Notes under the pieces: model-generated
Seen by the model: the letters and a program-made list of their open reading frames with translations, nothing else
Told to the model about the DNA's origin: nothing
Database searches by the model: none
Shown: positions 11,601 through 24,029 of the stretch, piece after piece
Layout of the letters: each line of letters begins with the position of its first letter
Position numbering within the stretch: the first letter of the stretch is position 1
Program-made: the position numbers and the translations under genes
From: Mangifera indica
Taxonomy: Eukaryota > Streptophyta > Magnoliopsida > Sapindales > Anacardiaceae
Direction: 5' to 3'
Length of the DNA stretch: 64,000 nucleotides
Assembly (NCBI RefSeq): GCF_011075055.1
Contig: NC_058140.1
Span: forward strand, 7,684,988-7,748,987

Positions 11601-13485
11601 TTTATTCTAAAAGCACAGATCAACACCAATAGATTTTTAGAAGTGCCATATTCAGAGAATACCAGCGAGGCTATGTCTTAAAAAAGTATTCTGTGCTTTA
11701 CTTTTGCAAATTAAAGTATTAAACTTCAGAAAATTTTCACTTTTTCCAAATTGTTTCACCACAAATACAATACAGTCCATTCAACAATATATTGACTGAT
11801 AAAATTATCAAACTGTACAAGCCACTCCATTGACACTAAAATCTGAACAAATAAAGCAACATGAGATATGCAGAATAAAGAATGCAACAAGAAAGATAAG
11901 TGATCATACAGGAACCGTAGATTTTTAAGGTTGCCCAATGCCGTTGGAATCTGACCATTTAATTTGTTCAAGTACAGATCCAAGCTCACCAAGTTTGTTA
12001 AGTTTCCAAGCTCTTCTGGGATTTTTCCACTTATGTTATTACTATAAAGTTCCCTGCATTAAAATTTGATTAAATGATTCAAGAAAAAATGGTGTTAAGG
12101 TAGACAAGAAGCTCAATAGAAACACATACAATGACTGTTAGTATCACTTGGCAACACCACTTTTTGCAGGTAATACAACCAAACATCTTCAAAAAGCTAG
12201 AAACATAAGACAAACTTACACAACCAAATATGAAGAAAAAACTTGAAAAATTCTTATATCCTATAAAAGCCAATATGATAAAGCATCATTTGATGGAAAC
12301 ATAGATATGCAAAAACATTAGTTTAATTACAATAAAAGCATTCAAGGGGCATTAACACATTCCATAAATGAATCATAACATATGAAGTTTGGATCAAAAC
12401 TCCCACCTGTTAAAACATTGGCAGTTCAGAAACCCCCTGCTCAGATTATTATTATGATCTTGAGATATTACTATTCTACAGAAGTTATAAATATGAAAAT
12501 ACAAGAATTCCAGCTTGCACAGATGGCCTCATTAAATTCATCAAATTAAATATTGTAGCCTTAAAGTTAAGTCCATATCACCTCGGAGAAAAGCCTTGAA
12601 ATCAACCAGGAAAATAACAAGAAAGATTAATTTTACTAATACCAAGTTTAGTTGCAAGAAACAAAACGTGTTTAACCCTTGCAAGTAATTGTTCTCAAGC
12701 TAATGCCAGAGTAACAACCAGAAAGAGAGACATGACTTACAAATACTGTAAATTTGGAAGTTGACCCAGCTGTTGAACCAGTAGACCAGATAGATTTGCA
12801 TTGCCAAGATCACTAGAACACAAATGAAGAACAAGGTCATCGTAATTGCATAAACATAACACAAAGCAAATTGTTTCCAAATACAAATTAATATAATAAA
12901 CTTACACACGCGTTACACTGTTATCACTATTACATGTGACGTGAAACCAAGTGCAGGGATTGACAAGGGTGGGATCCCAACTTTGAAGAACGTTGTTAGG
13001 ATCAGCTAAATTTGTCTTCAACGCATTCAAAGCATCACCTGTCAAAATTCAGTTCTTTTAAATTTACTTAATTTCGATACTCGAGAAATTTCCCGGTCAA
13101 CCCAATCTCGAAATCTTCCAAATAGCCACAATGTTGCAACTTAATCCTTCTAACATTTAAAGAGCAGAAACAAAAATGAAACCATTCCAAGAAAACCACT
13201 TATTTCCTAAGTCAATTTTGCAACTCAACAGAATTTCCAAGTCAACCCATTGATTGACACCCAACATCTTCAAAATAGCTACTGTGTTGCAACTTAATTC
13301 GTTTAATGTTTAAACATGAAATAATTCCAAGAAAAAAACACTTATTTCGTAAGTCAACACAAGCAAATCACCAAATAGAACAAAAATCGATACATACCTT
13401 CGGCATTAGAAGTAACTCTCAAAACCAAATCAAAAACAATTATCGACCAGAAAAGCGCCCAAAACGAACTGTTCGATTTCTCCAT
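2699..13485 (-). CDS. SERK3/BAK1-like: BAK1/SERK3-like LRR receptor kinase, 11 exons, frameshift in exon 8
   Basis: Somatic embryogenesis receptor kinases are plasma-membrane co-receptors for brassinosteroid and immune receptors. Exons (high to low, minus strand): 13485-13398, 13038-12906, 12812-12741, 12053-11910, 8525-8454, 8334-8263, 8150-8074, 5059-4932, 4815-4474, 4154-3760, 3010-2699. All introns are GT-AG, and sizes 133/72/144/72/72 are the usual SERK pattern. Exon 1 gives a signal peptide (MEKSNSSFW...), exon 2 the LRRNT cap with its CTWFHV motif, exons 3-6 the leucine-rich repeats, exon 7 the SPPPP-type proline hinge, exon 8 the membrane segment, and exons 9-11 an RD kinase ([36 protein letters not shown]) ending SGPR. 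About 611 residues would be expected. Exon 8 is 128 nt, where 129 keeps frame: one G is missing near 5031-5034, and the shifted frame stops at 4678-4680. The hinge and tail favour SERK3/BAK1 over SERK1/2. It may be a pseudogene or a homopolymer error. Confidence 0.93.
5480..5895 (-). repeat. 3' LTR of the gag-only element
   Basis: It is 416 nt long and aligns over nearly its whole length with 7399-7836. Both begin (plus strand) with TG[C/T]TAGAAACCCCAAC and run to a CA end. Confidence 0.88.
6036..7010 (-). pseudogene. Ty3/gypsy gag remnant (capsid to zinc knuckle)
   Basis: Minus-strand reading gives a gag capsid pattern: QKVDI near 6910, GVAL-like, then [13 protein letters not shown] near 6835-6790, then [10 protein letters not shown] near 6730. 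Gag forms the particle that packages element RNA. A low-complexity Pro/Asn/Thr linker (about 6590-6300) is followed by an open stretch (6036-6269) ending in the family's CxxCxEKxxPGHxC-type knuckle, here altered ([11 protein letters not shown]), and the QLQVM joint that normally leads into protease. The frame shifts several times. Confidence 0.75.
7399..7836 (-). repeat. 5' LTR of the gag-only element
   Basis: It is 438 nt long and about 80% similar by eye to 5480-5895. It is followed on the minus strand by the primer-binding-site remnant. Confidence 0.88.
8526..11909. other. SERK intron 4, no inner gene seen
   Basis: This is a 3.4-kb intron between exons 4 and 5. It is AT-rich with no transposon coding motif I could read. 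The one striking feature is a long C tract at 10513-10537. Confidence 0.7.
10513..10537. repeat. Interrupted poly-C tract (C10-A-C14) in SERK intron 4
   Basis: Ten Cs, one A and fourteen Cs. Because the gene is read from the minus strand, the pre-mRNA would carry two long G runs here. Confidence 0.95.
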
Positions 13486-14479
13486 GTCTAAATTTGTTGG
13501 ACTAAAATGTCAAAATATCCATCTAGAAGGAAAGAAATCTTAAATTCGAAAACCCAACCTAATCAGCAATCGATAGAAAAAAAAAAAGGTTGATAAAAGT
13601 TGTTCCAATAGAAATGAATTGAAGAGAAGGAGATGGATCGTATTGAGAGACTTTGGTTGGTGGAGGTCGAAGGTATAGAGAAAGAAAATGGAGGGCTGTT
13701 CAATATTATCGTAAATAGTCAGAGAGAGGAGGGACACGTCCTAAAGTCTTCATTTGATAAAACAATTAAACAAATAGAAAGACTTTTCCTTTCCTTGTGT
13801 AGAGCAGACCCCTATGGTCTTTTTGTCGTTATTAGATAAGATTATTATTGATTGTTCAGAATTTCAAGATTCACTAGTAAAATTTACAGGTAGGTATGGA
13901 CGCTTTTGATATTTAAAAAACCTGAGAGGAATTCTAGTAATTAACCATTCTTCAGGGGGTAAATTGACTCAATAAAAAAACAAGTATAACCACTCCGAGC
14001 ATGGAAGTAAGTAACCGGGTCAAAGATGCACGCGCGAAGTCTTTTATTACTTTTCAAGTCAAATGGAAGATACAAGGATGGGTGAACTACGTTTGTCCGG
14101 TTCAAGGTTTGGTCCAAAAGCTTTCAATCGGTAGTTTAAACATGAGAATACTTTATTAGTAAACTCTTCCATCTTCTTCCTTTCCTTTTTCTTACTCTTC
14201 CCTCGTCGGCTTCCTCATTTCCTTTTTCTTCTTCCTTGCCACCACCTAGCACTACCATCAAAACTAGCAGTTAATGATTGATTCTTTCAACCCGAATCAT
14301 CTCACCAGAGTAGTGAAAATTCACACCCAATTGGTGTGTCCCTTTATTAGTGTATGTCATAAAAGTCAATCATCTTATCGTCCTAAAAGTCAATCATCTT
14401 ATCGATTTTAGGAGTATTAAATCTTATATACAAATATATTATTGAATATATTAATAAAAGAAATGTTTTTACAATAAAA
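13486..14479. other. 5' leader and promoter region of the SERK-like gene
   Basis: This lies upstream of the ATG at 13485 (minus strand). It probably holds the leader and promoter. No convincing TATA box was found, and the short ORFs here do not look coding. A 21-bp direct repeat (TAAAAGTCAATCATCTTATCG) occurs twice at about 14359-14403. Confidence 0.45.
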
Positions 14480-14644
14480 CTATGTATACTTATTTTTTAT
14501 ACACAATTTATGTACATAGATGAGGTGTTATCATATGATTGGATTTTTTTTAATCATATGATGACACATGTTTTAAAATCACCTAAATACATGATAACAC
14601 ATCATTATGTACATAAATTGTGTATCAAAAATAAGTACACATAG
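14480..14644. mobile_element. Palindromic MITE, 165 bp
   Basis: The outer ~40 nt on each side are near-perfect inverted repeats (CTATGTATACTTATTTTTTA on the left; the reverse complement of the right end reads CTATGTGTACTTATTTTTGA). The complement continues inward (ATCATATGAT on both sides of the centre). There is no coding capacity and no clear target duplication. It sits about 10 bp outside the copia 3' LTR. Confidence 0.75.
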
Positions 14645-14653
14645 CATTGCTCA

Positions 14654-14815
14654 TGTTCTTAATATAAATAGAATAACAAAATTCAATACCAATAATAAAA
14701 TTACAGAGCATCGAGCTTTTACCCAAATTTATAATTTTAACACATCATGCTATAAAATACTATAATTGGAAGATTAAAAATATAGAAAAACTTATTTGTG
14801 TCATCTTATTGATCT
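14654..14815 (-). repeat. 3' LTR (part) of the copia element
   Basis: It aligns with 20247-20405, sharing blocks such as ATTCAATACCAAT and TAATTTTAACA, and TATAAAA near the centre. The inner end (beyond 14815) could not be fixed. Confidence 0.75.
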
Positions 14816-15439
14816 AGTAAAGATTGATTATCAATAAGAAAAATCTAAATGTGATTATAATAAATATATATTATTACTCATAGGTCCTCTTTATCATTTA
14901 TCTTTAACCTTCATATTTCAAAAATTAAAATAAGAAAAATCTCACAACTTCAAAAGAAGTCAATTTCTAATGTAGTCTACACATTTCATCAACGATCTTG
15001 AGATATACAAAAGAAATACTCACACAGTTGTCATATTTAAGATAAACCTTATTATTGAGACACATGTTGTATTTATATTATAATATCATCAACTATATAA
15101 CTGACATACTCAAGAAAATTCTTATTCTTGAGATAAATATTGTATACAATAGTGTATACAAATATATGGGCATATGGTGTGTGTGTGTGTGTGTGCGTGT
15201 ATACACACATACCTATAGACACGATGAACATCATATAATAAATATGTATGAATGTTTAATTGAAATAAACTTTATCAAGGTAATAACTTTAATGATTCCC
15301 CTCACTAACTTAAGATATTAAAAGATTCCAAAACACCTATATTCTTTACATATTGTTTAAAAATAATGGGTCATAGTCCTTTGGTTAGGGGATCTTCCAA
15401 CATGGAGTTTGTATTGATGTATTATACAACAATATTATC

Positions 15440-16960
15440 TTTCTTTATTGAGTTCCTGACTATCAAATATTTTATTTCCATATATCATGATTTATCGCTA
15501 ATTTTGTTATACTTAGAAAAGAATACAACTACTTTATTGTCATAGTGAATCATTAAAGGCCTAGAGGTGGAATCAACCACTTGAAGCTCAACAATAAAAT
15601 TCTTTAACCACATTGTTCATATGGTTGTTCCATAGCAAACAACAAATGTTGCATACATAGTTGAAGATGCTATCAAAGTTTATTTATCACTTTTACGTGA
15701 TATAGCCCCTATTAGCAAGCATGAAAATGAATCCTAAGGTAGACTTGAAATCATCCACACAACCACTAAAATTTGAATAAAAATACCCCACTACTTCAAT
15801 ATTCTCAACCCTTTTATATCTCAACGTGAAATCTTTTATTCTTTATAAGTATCTCATAACATTTTTGGTTGCAATGTAGTGATCAGTACCTACATTAGAA
15901 AGGTAACGACCAAATACATTCACAATGAATGCAATGTTTGACCTAATACACACTTGAGCATACATAAAGCTCTTAATTGCACTAGTATAAGAGACATGAG
16001 ACATAGATGTCCTTTCTACAACATTATAAAAACATTACTTAATGTCAAGCTTACACCATAAGTACCTTGTCACCTTTACAATTGTGCATATTAAATCTTT
16101 TAAGCACTTGTTCAACAAAAGTCTTTTGTGATAATCTCAGTAACTTGCGATCTTTGTCATGGTAAATCTTAATATTGAGGACAAAAGATGTTTTTCCAAG
16201 ATCTTTCATATAAAAAACCTTAAACAAAAAATGCTTCGACTCATAAAGCAAATTACCGTCATTGTTAGCCAATAGAATATCATCAATATAAAAGACCAGA
16301 AAAATGAATCTCCTCCTATAACCTTGATATTTATACATGTGCACTGATCAAATTTGTTTTCAATAAACCCAAATAAAGATATTATCTTATCAAATTTCAA
16401 ATTTCACTGTCAATAAGCCTGTATACCATATGCCCTTTTCCTTTAACTTCAAAACATTCTAGCTATCTTATATAGACTTCTTCAAAAAGATTTCTATTAA
16501 GAAAAGCTGATTTTACATATATTTGGTGAAGCTCTAAATCAAAATGAGCTACCAAAGTCACAATAATTCTGAATGAATCCTTAGTGAATATCAGGGAAAA
16601 AGTTTCATTGAAGTTTATATCTTATCTTTAAGTAAAACCCTTAACAATCAATATGACTTTAAATCTATTACCCTTATAATCTTTCTTGTTCTTGAAAACT
16701 CATTTACAACTAATAATTCTAACTTCATTAGGGAGCTCTGCTAGATCCCATACACCATTGTCACTCATAGACTACATTTCTTCCTTCATAGCCTCAAACT
16801 ATTCATTTAACTATAGGCAAAAAATGGCCTCTTTAAAATTCACAAGATCTATAATCTGGCTAATCTTAAAGAGGGTTGGTCAACTCTTTCTAGATGATCT
16901 TCTAACTGGAATTACAACTATAGGCTCATCAAATATAAAATTAGATATTAATATTTAGAC
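15440..16960 (-). pseudogene. Copia reverse transcriptase-RNase H remnant
   Basis: Minus-strand translation gives RT motifs FYIDDILLANND near 16290 (catalytic DD intact), MKDLGKTSFVLNIKI near 16200, and LSQKTFVEQVLKRFNMHN near 16130. After these come the RNase H stretches GFIFMLANRGYI near 15720 and VDSTSRPLMIHYDNKVVVF near 15560. The frame breaks several times. RT-RNase H copies element RNA into DNA. Confidence 0.85.
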
Positions 16961-17349
16961 TAATGTAGAATCTAAAATAGTATCATTAGTAGTGGCTTCA
17001 TTTTGAGTAGATTCATGTTTTAAAGGATTCTTTAAAACTTGTTGTTTAGGCTTATCAACAGAAGCAAATAAAATGCCACTCTATACATTAGTCAAAGGCT
17101 CCAACCTAGATGGACCTTCTTCAAATTCCTTTAATGGTTGAATTGTTACCCTCTATTGAATCAAGCTTAAGAAACTTATATGTTATTGACCCAACCATTC
17201 TCGTGTTATGAAAAAGGTAACAAAACCTGTATCCTTTAGAATGTTCAAAATAACCAATGAAATGTCCCTAAACAATCTTAGGATCCAATTTCTTCTCATT
17301 AGGATTATAAACCCTTACTTCGGCTAAACAACCCCAAACTCGAACATGT

Positions 17350-17830
17350 CTCAAACTAGGTTTTCATTTTATCCAAAGCGTGAAAAGATCTACACATCAT
17401 ACTTCTTACCATAGCTACACTATTTTGTTTAGGAGTCCTAAGCATAGTGTATTGAGCAACAATTTCACGTTCTTGTAAATACTTGACAAAATGACCCATT
17501 TGTTGCCCTGAATCATTATATTTACAATAATACTCTCCACCTTGATCAAACGTCACAACCTTGAAGACATTCTTAGTCTGTTTCTCTGAAAGGTGGATGA
17601 ATAGGGCCAATAATGTTTGTATGAATAGGCTTTAAAAGTTCTTGACTCCTGGTTGATCCATATTTCTTAGTTTTTGTCAAATTTTCCCTTATACAACCAA
17701 CACAGGTCCCTAGATCTTGAAAATCTAAAGGTAGAATAATTTTTTTTTTTATCAATCTATCAAACCTCTCTTAAGAAATATGCCCTAACCTTCTGTGTCA
17801 TAACAAAGATGGCTTCTCTACAATCAAAGA
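17350..17830 (-). pseudogene. Copia GAG-pre-integrase and integrase core remnant
   Basis: Motifs in order on the minus strand: HRRLGHIS near 17800, LGTCVGCIRENLTKTKK near 17705, IHTNIIGPIHPPF (first catalytic Asp replaced by Asn), then VVTFDQGGEYY near 17555, and YTMLRTPKQNSVAMVRSMM near 17450. In the last motif the family reads TPQQNGVAERxN, so the ERRN part is lost. Confidence 0.85.
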
Positions 17831-17989
17831 TCTTTTAACATCAACATGTTTCAGCATTCAAAGAATAATCAACACTATTGGTAACCAAACAAAGTCTATA
17901 TAAATAATTATAAAGAAAATGGCTGCCAACAGACTGTGAATCAAACCACATATCAATTTTTCCATAAACATAAGTTTATAACCAGATTT

Positions 17990-18770
17990 ATCCAACAATG
18001 AAACAAAAATTATAATGAGACCTTTTAATAAGTCTACCTATATTCCTTGGAGTAATGAGACCTGAATTTCTTATTCTACACCTCCCTTTAGATTGACTCA
18101 TAAACGTATTAACCATTTTTATTGTTTCCAGCCTTTTTAACATCAATTTCTTCTTTTTAGCCACACTCCTAATAATCATGTTAGTAATTATCCAATTCTC
18201 TCTTACAGTATTATAAACTATTTTAATTTGACTAAACTCTACTAACAAGGAATTGAGGGTTTAATAAACAATATAATTGTCATTAAGGGGTATATTATGA
18301 TTTTTCAACTTTGATTATATCTCAACCATCTTCAAAATAAATTCTCTAAACCGTTTAGAGCTATCATGTCTTGCATTTAACAGCTCACTCATCAAATAGC
18401 AAACCTTAGCATTATCAAAAACTTGATATATCTTTCTAATTATATCAAAAAATTCTTAGCATTTGAGGACTTTGACATACTACTCAAAAGGTACTCAACA
18501 ATAGTCATTTTTATAACAATAATACTGAACCTATTAGATCTTTCTCATTTAGCATAATACTTTTTCTCATTAGTGGAACTTTCATCAGTGCGTCATGGAT
18601 ATTCATCGACTTGTAAGGCCATATCAATATTTGTAATACCTAGTGCAAATCCTATATCAAACCTTCATCTCTTAAAATCACGATTAGTTAGGAGTTCAGT
18701 AGTAGCATTAGTATTGCTCACTATAATAGCAACTAAATTCACAACTTATAATGCAACTGATAAGTAATAC
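17990..18770 (-). pseudogene. Copia gag (UBN2-type) remnant
   Basis: Minus strand: FDIGFALGITNIDMALQVDE near 18650, then LMSELLNARHDSS near 18390, then FREFILKMVEI near 18340, and LNSLLVEFSQIKIVYNTVRENW near 18250-18190. This matches copia gag, with stops in between. The CCHC knuckle was not found intact. Confidence 0.75.
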
Positions 18771-18799
18771 CAACAATTAATCAATTAGAATAGCCCTAA

Positions 18800-20230
18800 A
18801 ACCTTATAAGCTATTCTAAATTGGGATCACTATTACATCACTATAAACTCTCATTTGGGTAAAGAAAATGACATGTTATTAGAATCTCAAAGCATAAGGT
18901 TATAAAATCATATGAGGATCTTATAAACAATTAATTTTCGAAAGAAATATCTTTTTTGGACAAATAAACTTTCTAAACTAATGTTCATCCTCTCTTTAAA
19001 AGAAAGTGCATGTTGATTAAATAAATACAACCATCTTTAGGCATATTGGTGGTTGTATTTATTTATGACCATGAACAAAGTATTTCATATAATTGACCTT
19101 ATCCAATGATTAGTCTTAATATACATAATAACCCCCTTTAGGCAAGAAATTGCATGTATTACAACTAAAAAATATGTCATTACTAGATGGAATATTTCAT
19201 GAGTTTCGATGAATACATCGCTTTGACAATTAAACATTCTAACAACATACTAATTTATTCTTATGATACTAAGCAAAATTATCTCAACAAAGATTTTATG
19301 AGACATTGACCATTATTATCTATGACAATCTTCTAAAGCAAAGTTGCATCAAACACATGAACAAAACAACCATTTTGGAATTTTAATGCCCATATGCAGC
19401 AATTTATATCAAAATAAAACCATATATGTGTTATAAATGAAATATAATACAACAAAATAAGCATGTGCACTTCCAATAAGCAAATTAACACTAGAACACG
19501 CCAACATGTGCTAGAAAACTACCTTTACGCACTTTAAAATGATGTCACAGTCTAGAAAACCAAGCTCACACACCACCAAGCCCTTCAAATGCCTTCATTT
19601 ATCCCCACGCGCTGAGCAACCTGTTCACACACCGTCACGTGTTGTGAGGAAATCTCACATGCCCACATACATAGACCCATGGATGGATCAAGTCATCTCA
19701 GTTTTTGAGTCAAGAAACCCATTAACTTACCTAGGTCAACCCATTGATTGGTCAATGCACTGACCATTGACCACAAGCTCGGGTCACCCATTGACCCAAG
19801 TAATCAAGTTTTCCCAATCCAATTACAACCTACGGGTTAACAAAAACCCTAACTCTCTACTATCATTGCCAATGCCAAATTCAATCATTTCGATCGATGA
19901 TCAGTCTAGTAACCATAGAAGAAATGATCTCTAGGCAGCGATAACTCCATCTGTAGCATCCCTAGTGGGCGACGAATAACTCATCAATCAAAATTGGCAC
20001 TTCATTGAAACAATTACCCAATGCAATTTTAGCTCAATTTCAACTGATTTTCAATTGATTTTGGGTTCAAAAATATGTTTAAAAGCATGTATAATCAATA
20101 ACAAACATAAACATATAATTTTCATGCTCAATTACCAACAATTTGATAAAATTCCCAAAATCCTAATTCAAGAATTAAGCCAAAATTATCAAATTTTCAC
20201 AAAATTAATAGGTTTAATAGTCTAAATGTG
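18800..20230. other. Leader of the copia element, noncoding
   Basis: About 1.4 kb between PBS and gag. There is no reading frame of note. A local cluster of TGACC/GGTCA repeats lies at about 19730-19800. Confidence 0.5.
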
Positions 20231-20245
20231 ATGCTCTGATACCAA
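20231..20245 (-). other. tRNA-Met primer-binding site of the copia element
   Basis: On the minus strand the sequence reads TTGGTATCAGAGCAT, the usual plant initiator-tRNA-Met complement. It sits one base inside the LTR boundary. Confidence 0.85.
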
Positions 20246-20246
20246 C

Positions 20247-20405
20247 TGTAAACAAAAAAATGAAATTCAATACCAATAGTAAAATTACAAAACATTGAAC
20301 TTTTACCTAAATTCATAATTTTAACAAATCAAGCTATAAAACACTATAATTAGAAGATTAAAAACATAGAATAACTTGTTTGTATCATCTTACTGTCAAT
20401 CTCAG
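20247..20405 (-). repeat. 5' LTR (part) of the copia element
   Basis: It begins TGTA next to the PBS and is similar to 14654-14815 until about 20405. There similarity ends, shortly before the T16 tract, suggesting truncation. Confidence 0.75.
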
Positions 20406-21890
20406 AGTAAAATCTTCCTTCCTAGGTTTTTTTTTTTTTTTTGCAAAACACGTTGCACAATGGGTGCCAAGTAAAGTTACACATTAATATTATCTAGGGA
20501 AGGTAAAAGGCTAAATTGGGCTCTCCTATCAAAACCCTAATAACCTTATATCAACAGATATTTGTAACCCAAAGTTAATCAGTTTTTGGATGACTATATT
20601 AGGCCTATAAAAAAAAATTTGGACTGCACATTTACATGGTTTTATTAAACAACAATTAAAAAAAAATTAGTCATTGTATGCCCACATCAATCCAACACTT
20701 AATTTACGTAGTTTCCTTGCGTCACTATCAAATAGTTATACATGTGAATTGTCTGGATGATGCAAATCTTTGAAAAATCTCATTAACAAAGCAAATCTGC
20801 ATAAATAATATTAATTAGGCAATAACATTGCATATCAGACATACTGAATGCTTATATTTATCATATGATTATATTAGCATGGGTGATTAGAGACATATCA
20901 TATGACATTAGCATAGACAAATAGTTAGTGAACTGTTTATTGAATATTATCGATTACAATGAATCACAAGGACATTAAAAGTTTGGTCAATGATTTATTG
21001 TAAAATTATATTAGTTTACCATTAATCTTACACTTGAGATATCTTGGTTGCCTTTGACATGAATGCATACAGTTATATGGTGTATAAACTCAAGGCTAAT
21101 CATGTCATATGCGATAAGCTTATTTAACCATGTCTTATTTATGTGAAAAGACAAGTGATAGTTGAGATGAGATCTATTGCTCGAGATAGTGTAAGCTCAA
21201 GTTCCTAATGGAATGTTAGTAAAAATTGGAAAAAGATAATTTCTGGCCAAAGTGAAAAAGTATTTCATGAAAGGTTGTTTCATGACGATTGGCTATTCAA
21301 TCTAAGATTAAGATATGGCTTTTGACATACCATGAACCCATTCTTAATTAGAATTATATACGATTATAAAAGGGCTAATTGAAGTTTATCTTCATTGTGG
21401 TTTAAGAATTATGATGTACTGTTAGATACTTCTCATAGTAAATGAGACTCTTGAAAAAGCTCATAGGGCTTCAATATTAGGCTCACGACTAGATCAAAAT
21501 GAAACTAAGAGGTCACATATAACAACCTAAGCAAATAGAGAAAATGAAAAGTAAAATTTGATTATCCATATCTAGCTAGCACTTTCTAAAGGTAATATAG
21601 TCATTTCATGAGAATATGTACCATGAATAGAAGTAAAGCATTTTAGTGGGGTTAAAATGAAAATGAAGATTAAGAGATATAACATATTTTATTATATGCA
21701 ATTCAAAGTTTTGAAAGTGCAATTAGAGAAAAGTTCACTAATTGCACCTGTGAATTTAACTTTTTCTCTCATTTTTTCATAAACACGAAAAAAAACTCTC
21801 TCACTAAAAATCATAGCTCAACTCTCCTTTATTTGTCAGGTTTCCCTACCTTATAATTTCATACTGGAAAAGAAAGAGATGTTTGATAAA
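20406..21890. other. Unassigned repeat-like sequence
   Basis: No conserved protein motif was readable. It is AT-rich with stops in all frames and is probably LTR or spacer of the gypsy remnant that follows, but that is inference. Confidence 0.3.
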
Positions 21891-21899
21891 TGGCAAGAG

Positions 21900-23450
21900 G
21901 TTAGCTTAAAAGCTCAAAGATATGTGTTAGCTTCTATGAATTTGGAGCTCCAAACTCATCATGAAAACATGAAAAGTACAAATGAGATACTTCTTGCATT
22001 ACAAGAGTTTTTTAATATGAACTATGTTGAACCTTATTTGGAATGAGGTTGAAAAAAAAAGTTTCCTTGGATAATTATATCATAAACATTCTAGGGCAAT
22101 TTAATGCATAACTTTTTGACCCATTTTCATTGGTTGTACCCCTAGTCTCTCAATTGTGCTATTGGTTACAAAACAGTGACTAGCATTACAATCAATTAAA
22201 ATATATAAAATGATACTGAGTATGAAATTTGACCTATCATTACAGATGGACTAGCCGTGAAAAGTTCATGGGTGATAGTGTAAACTTTGGTAGTGGCTCC
22301 TCTCACTAGTTGAGAGACTTAAGCTAGGACTCTAAGATAGAATATGGTAATTTGCCCTTGCTATCTGCACCTGAAACATACTTCATGACCTATCAAGCAC
22401 TGTCATATGTAATACTTACCACACATTTGGCAAGCTAGAATTTCTGGTCCCCTTTACTTTTTGTTACCTTCCAGCCTTTCTTATTATCTTTCGGTTAGAA
22501 TGGTTTCTTTCCCTTTTTGTTTGGTGAGGGGCTTTTACAAGCATTGCTCTTACCTAACTGTTGTTCTAATATGGAAGTAGGCTTGTCATACATCATCTTG
22601 ACAAACTCCTTTGATCTCATGGCTCTACTCAAGACCTCACCGTAAGTCTGTAGTCGTTGTGTACTTATTATGACATCTCAAGTTATTTTTTATCAAGCCT
22701 ATACACAAATTTATCTATCTTTCTAATTTTTGTGTTGGCTATCTTAAGGGCATATCTAGCCAAATGGTTACTATTTTACTATATTTGAGCCTTAAGATAA
22801 GACAATGAACTCATAGGCCCTGATGCAAGTTATATCTACACCTCTACATTCAATCTTAAACCTCTTTCTAAAATTTAGCTAGGACATCTCTAAAATTGTA
22901 ACTATCTCTCTGGTCAAATTCCACTACACTTTAACATTTGTTTTGAAAAGATAGATGGCATATCCAATCTTCTCCTGATTTGTCAAGTTGAATAGGGCCA
23001 TAACACTCCCTATTCACTCTAGCCATTCCTTAACTATGATTGGATCTTTAACACTTATAAACTTCTAGGGTTGGTGCATATTTGGCAAGTTGTAAACAGG
23101 GTATAATGAGTCTTAGCTATCATTGGTATCTATGCATATGTCTCATCTATTGAGTCCTCTGTCAGCAATGCTTGAACTGACTTATTAGCTTGAACTAAAA
23201 CATATTCCTGCTTCTTATACACCTTTTCTAATCATGTTTCTTACATTGTTAGCATTCAAGCGTACTTTAGATGCCAGAGGAACAACTCTATCACTTTGTG
23301 TCCTTATGGGTTTTTTACTTGATCATTTCTAATGGCTCTCCTTATTTGCCTTATTTTCTTAAAAAGCTCACAACTATAAGTCTCAAACATAAACTTAGCA
23401 GATAACATAAAACTTTATTTATAGTGATCGGTTACAAGTGCAGTCAACGT
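21900..23450 (-). pseudogene. Ty3/gypsy gag-protease remnant
   Basis: Minus-strand reading gives the capsid signature DPIIVKEWLE near 23035, TNQEKIGYAIYLFKT near 22970, and a WxxxxR equivalent. It continues with a degraded knuckle (CxxC...LIGHEVCFRC) at about 22440-22375. The spacer to protease follows (AQVSQLVRGATTKV at about 22310, then a DSGxxHSFV-like SHCFVTNSTIERLGV near 22165). Many stops. The RT part is missing. Confidence 0.7.
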
Positions 23451-23539
23451 AACATAAGGAATTTACATTCTTAATTTCACTTAGCTACACACATTCTTAA
23501 GACATCTTTTGGGTGCCAAAATCTTGTTCTAATATAATA

Positions 23540-23960
23540 TGTAACACCCCCTTTAAAAGTACTGCCCTCTAGAGGAAGATGTCACTAACTTTGACTAATT
23601 AAACATGCATTCATTTAATATCTTAACTACGCATTCACAAAAATCCATCATAAACATTAGAAAAATTATGGAATTACTCTTATGTAAAGAACATGTAGAA
23701 AAGTAACAAAAAAATGTCCTTTAATTAATATAAAAACATAATCCATCATCTCATAATAGTAGATAAAGTAAATTCCATAACATAAGTTCAAACATAATCA
23801 TAAACATAATGAAAAAGCTAGAATGACTCAAATGCCTCTAAGTCCTATACTTTCGTTGATAGTCATTCACCCCGTAACCATCATGATCACTTGTACCTGT
23901 ATATTAAAGTTGAAGAGTGACTAAAAAGCCACAAACCCATTCCTTTACACTATACAATAC
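23540..23960 (-). repeat. LTR-like sequence next to the gypsy gag remnant
   Basis: It begins TGTAACACCCC, typical of gypsy LTR ends, just outside the gag remnant's leader. Blocks such as AGGGAAGATGTC-like and ACCCCGTAACCATCATGATCAC recur, diverged, at 37205-37570 in the same order, supporting an LTR family. The distal end is not defined. Confidence 0.55.
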
Positions 23961-24029
23961 ATCAAACTCAATATCATTTAAATATACAAGTCTTCCTCAC
24001 CAAATTCTTGTTTCGGATTGAACCTGACA

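Larger units (their letters stand above)
14654..20405 (-). mobile_element. Decayed Ty1/copia retrotransposon with LTR remnants
   Basis: Direct repeats of about 150-160 nt (about 14654-14815 and 20247-20405) flank a minus-strand interior with the full copia order. The PBS TTGGTATCAGAGCAT lies at 20231-20245. A long leader follows (about 18800-20230). Then come UBN2-type gag (about 18760-18000), GAG-pre-integrase and integrase (about 17820-17350), RT (about 16900-15900) and RNase H (about 15770-15440). All parts carry stops or frameshifts. The right LTR loses similarity near 20405, where a T tract (20428-20443) begins, so the outer end there is uncertain and no target duplication could be set. 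Confidence 0.85.
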
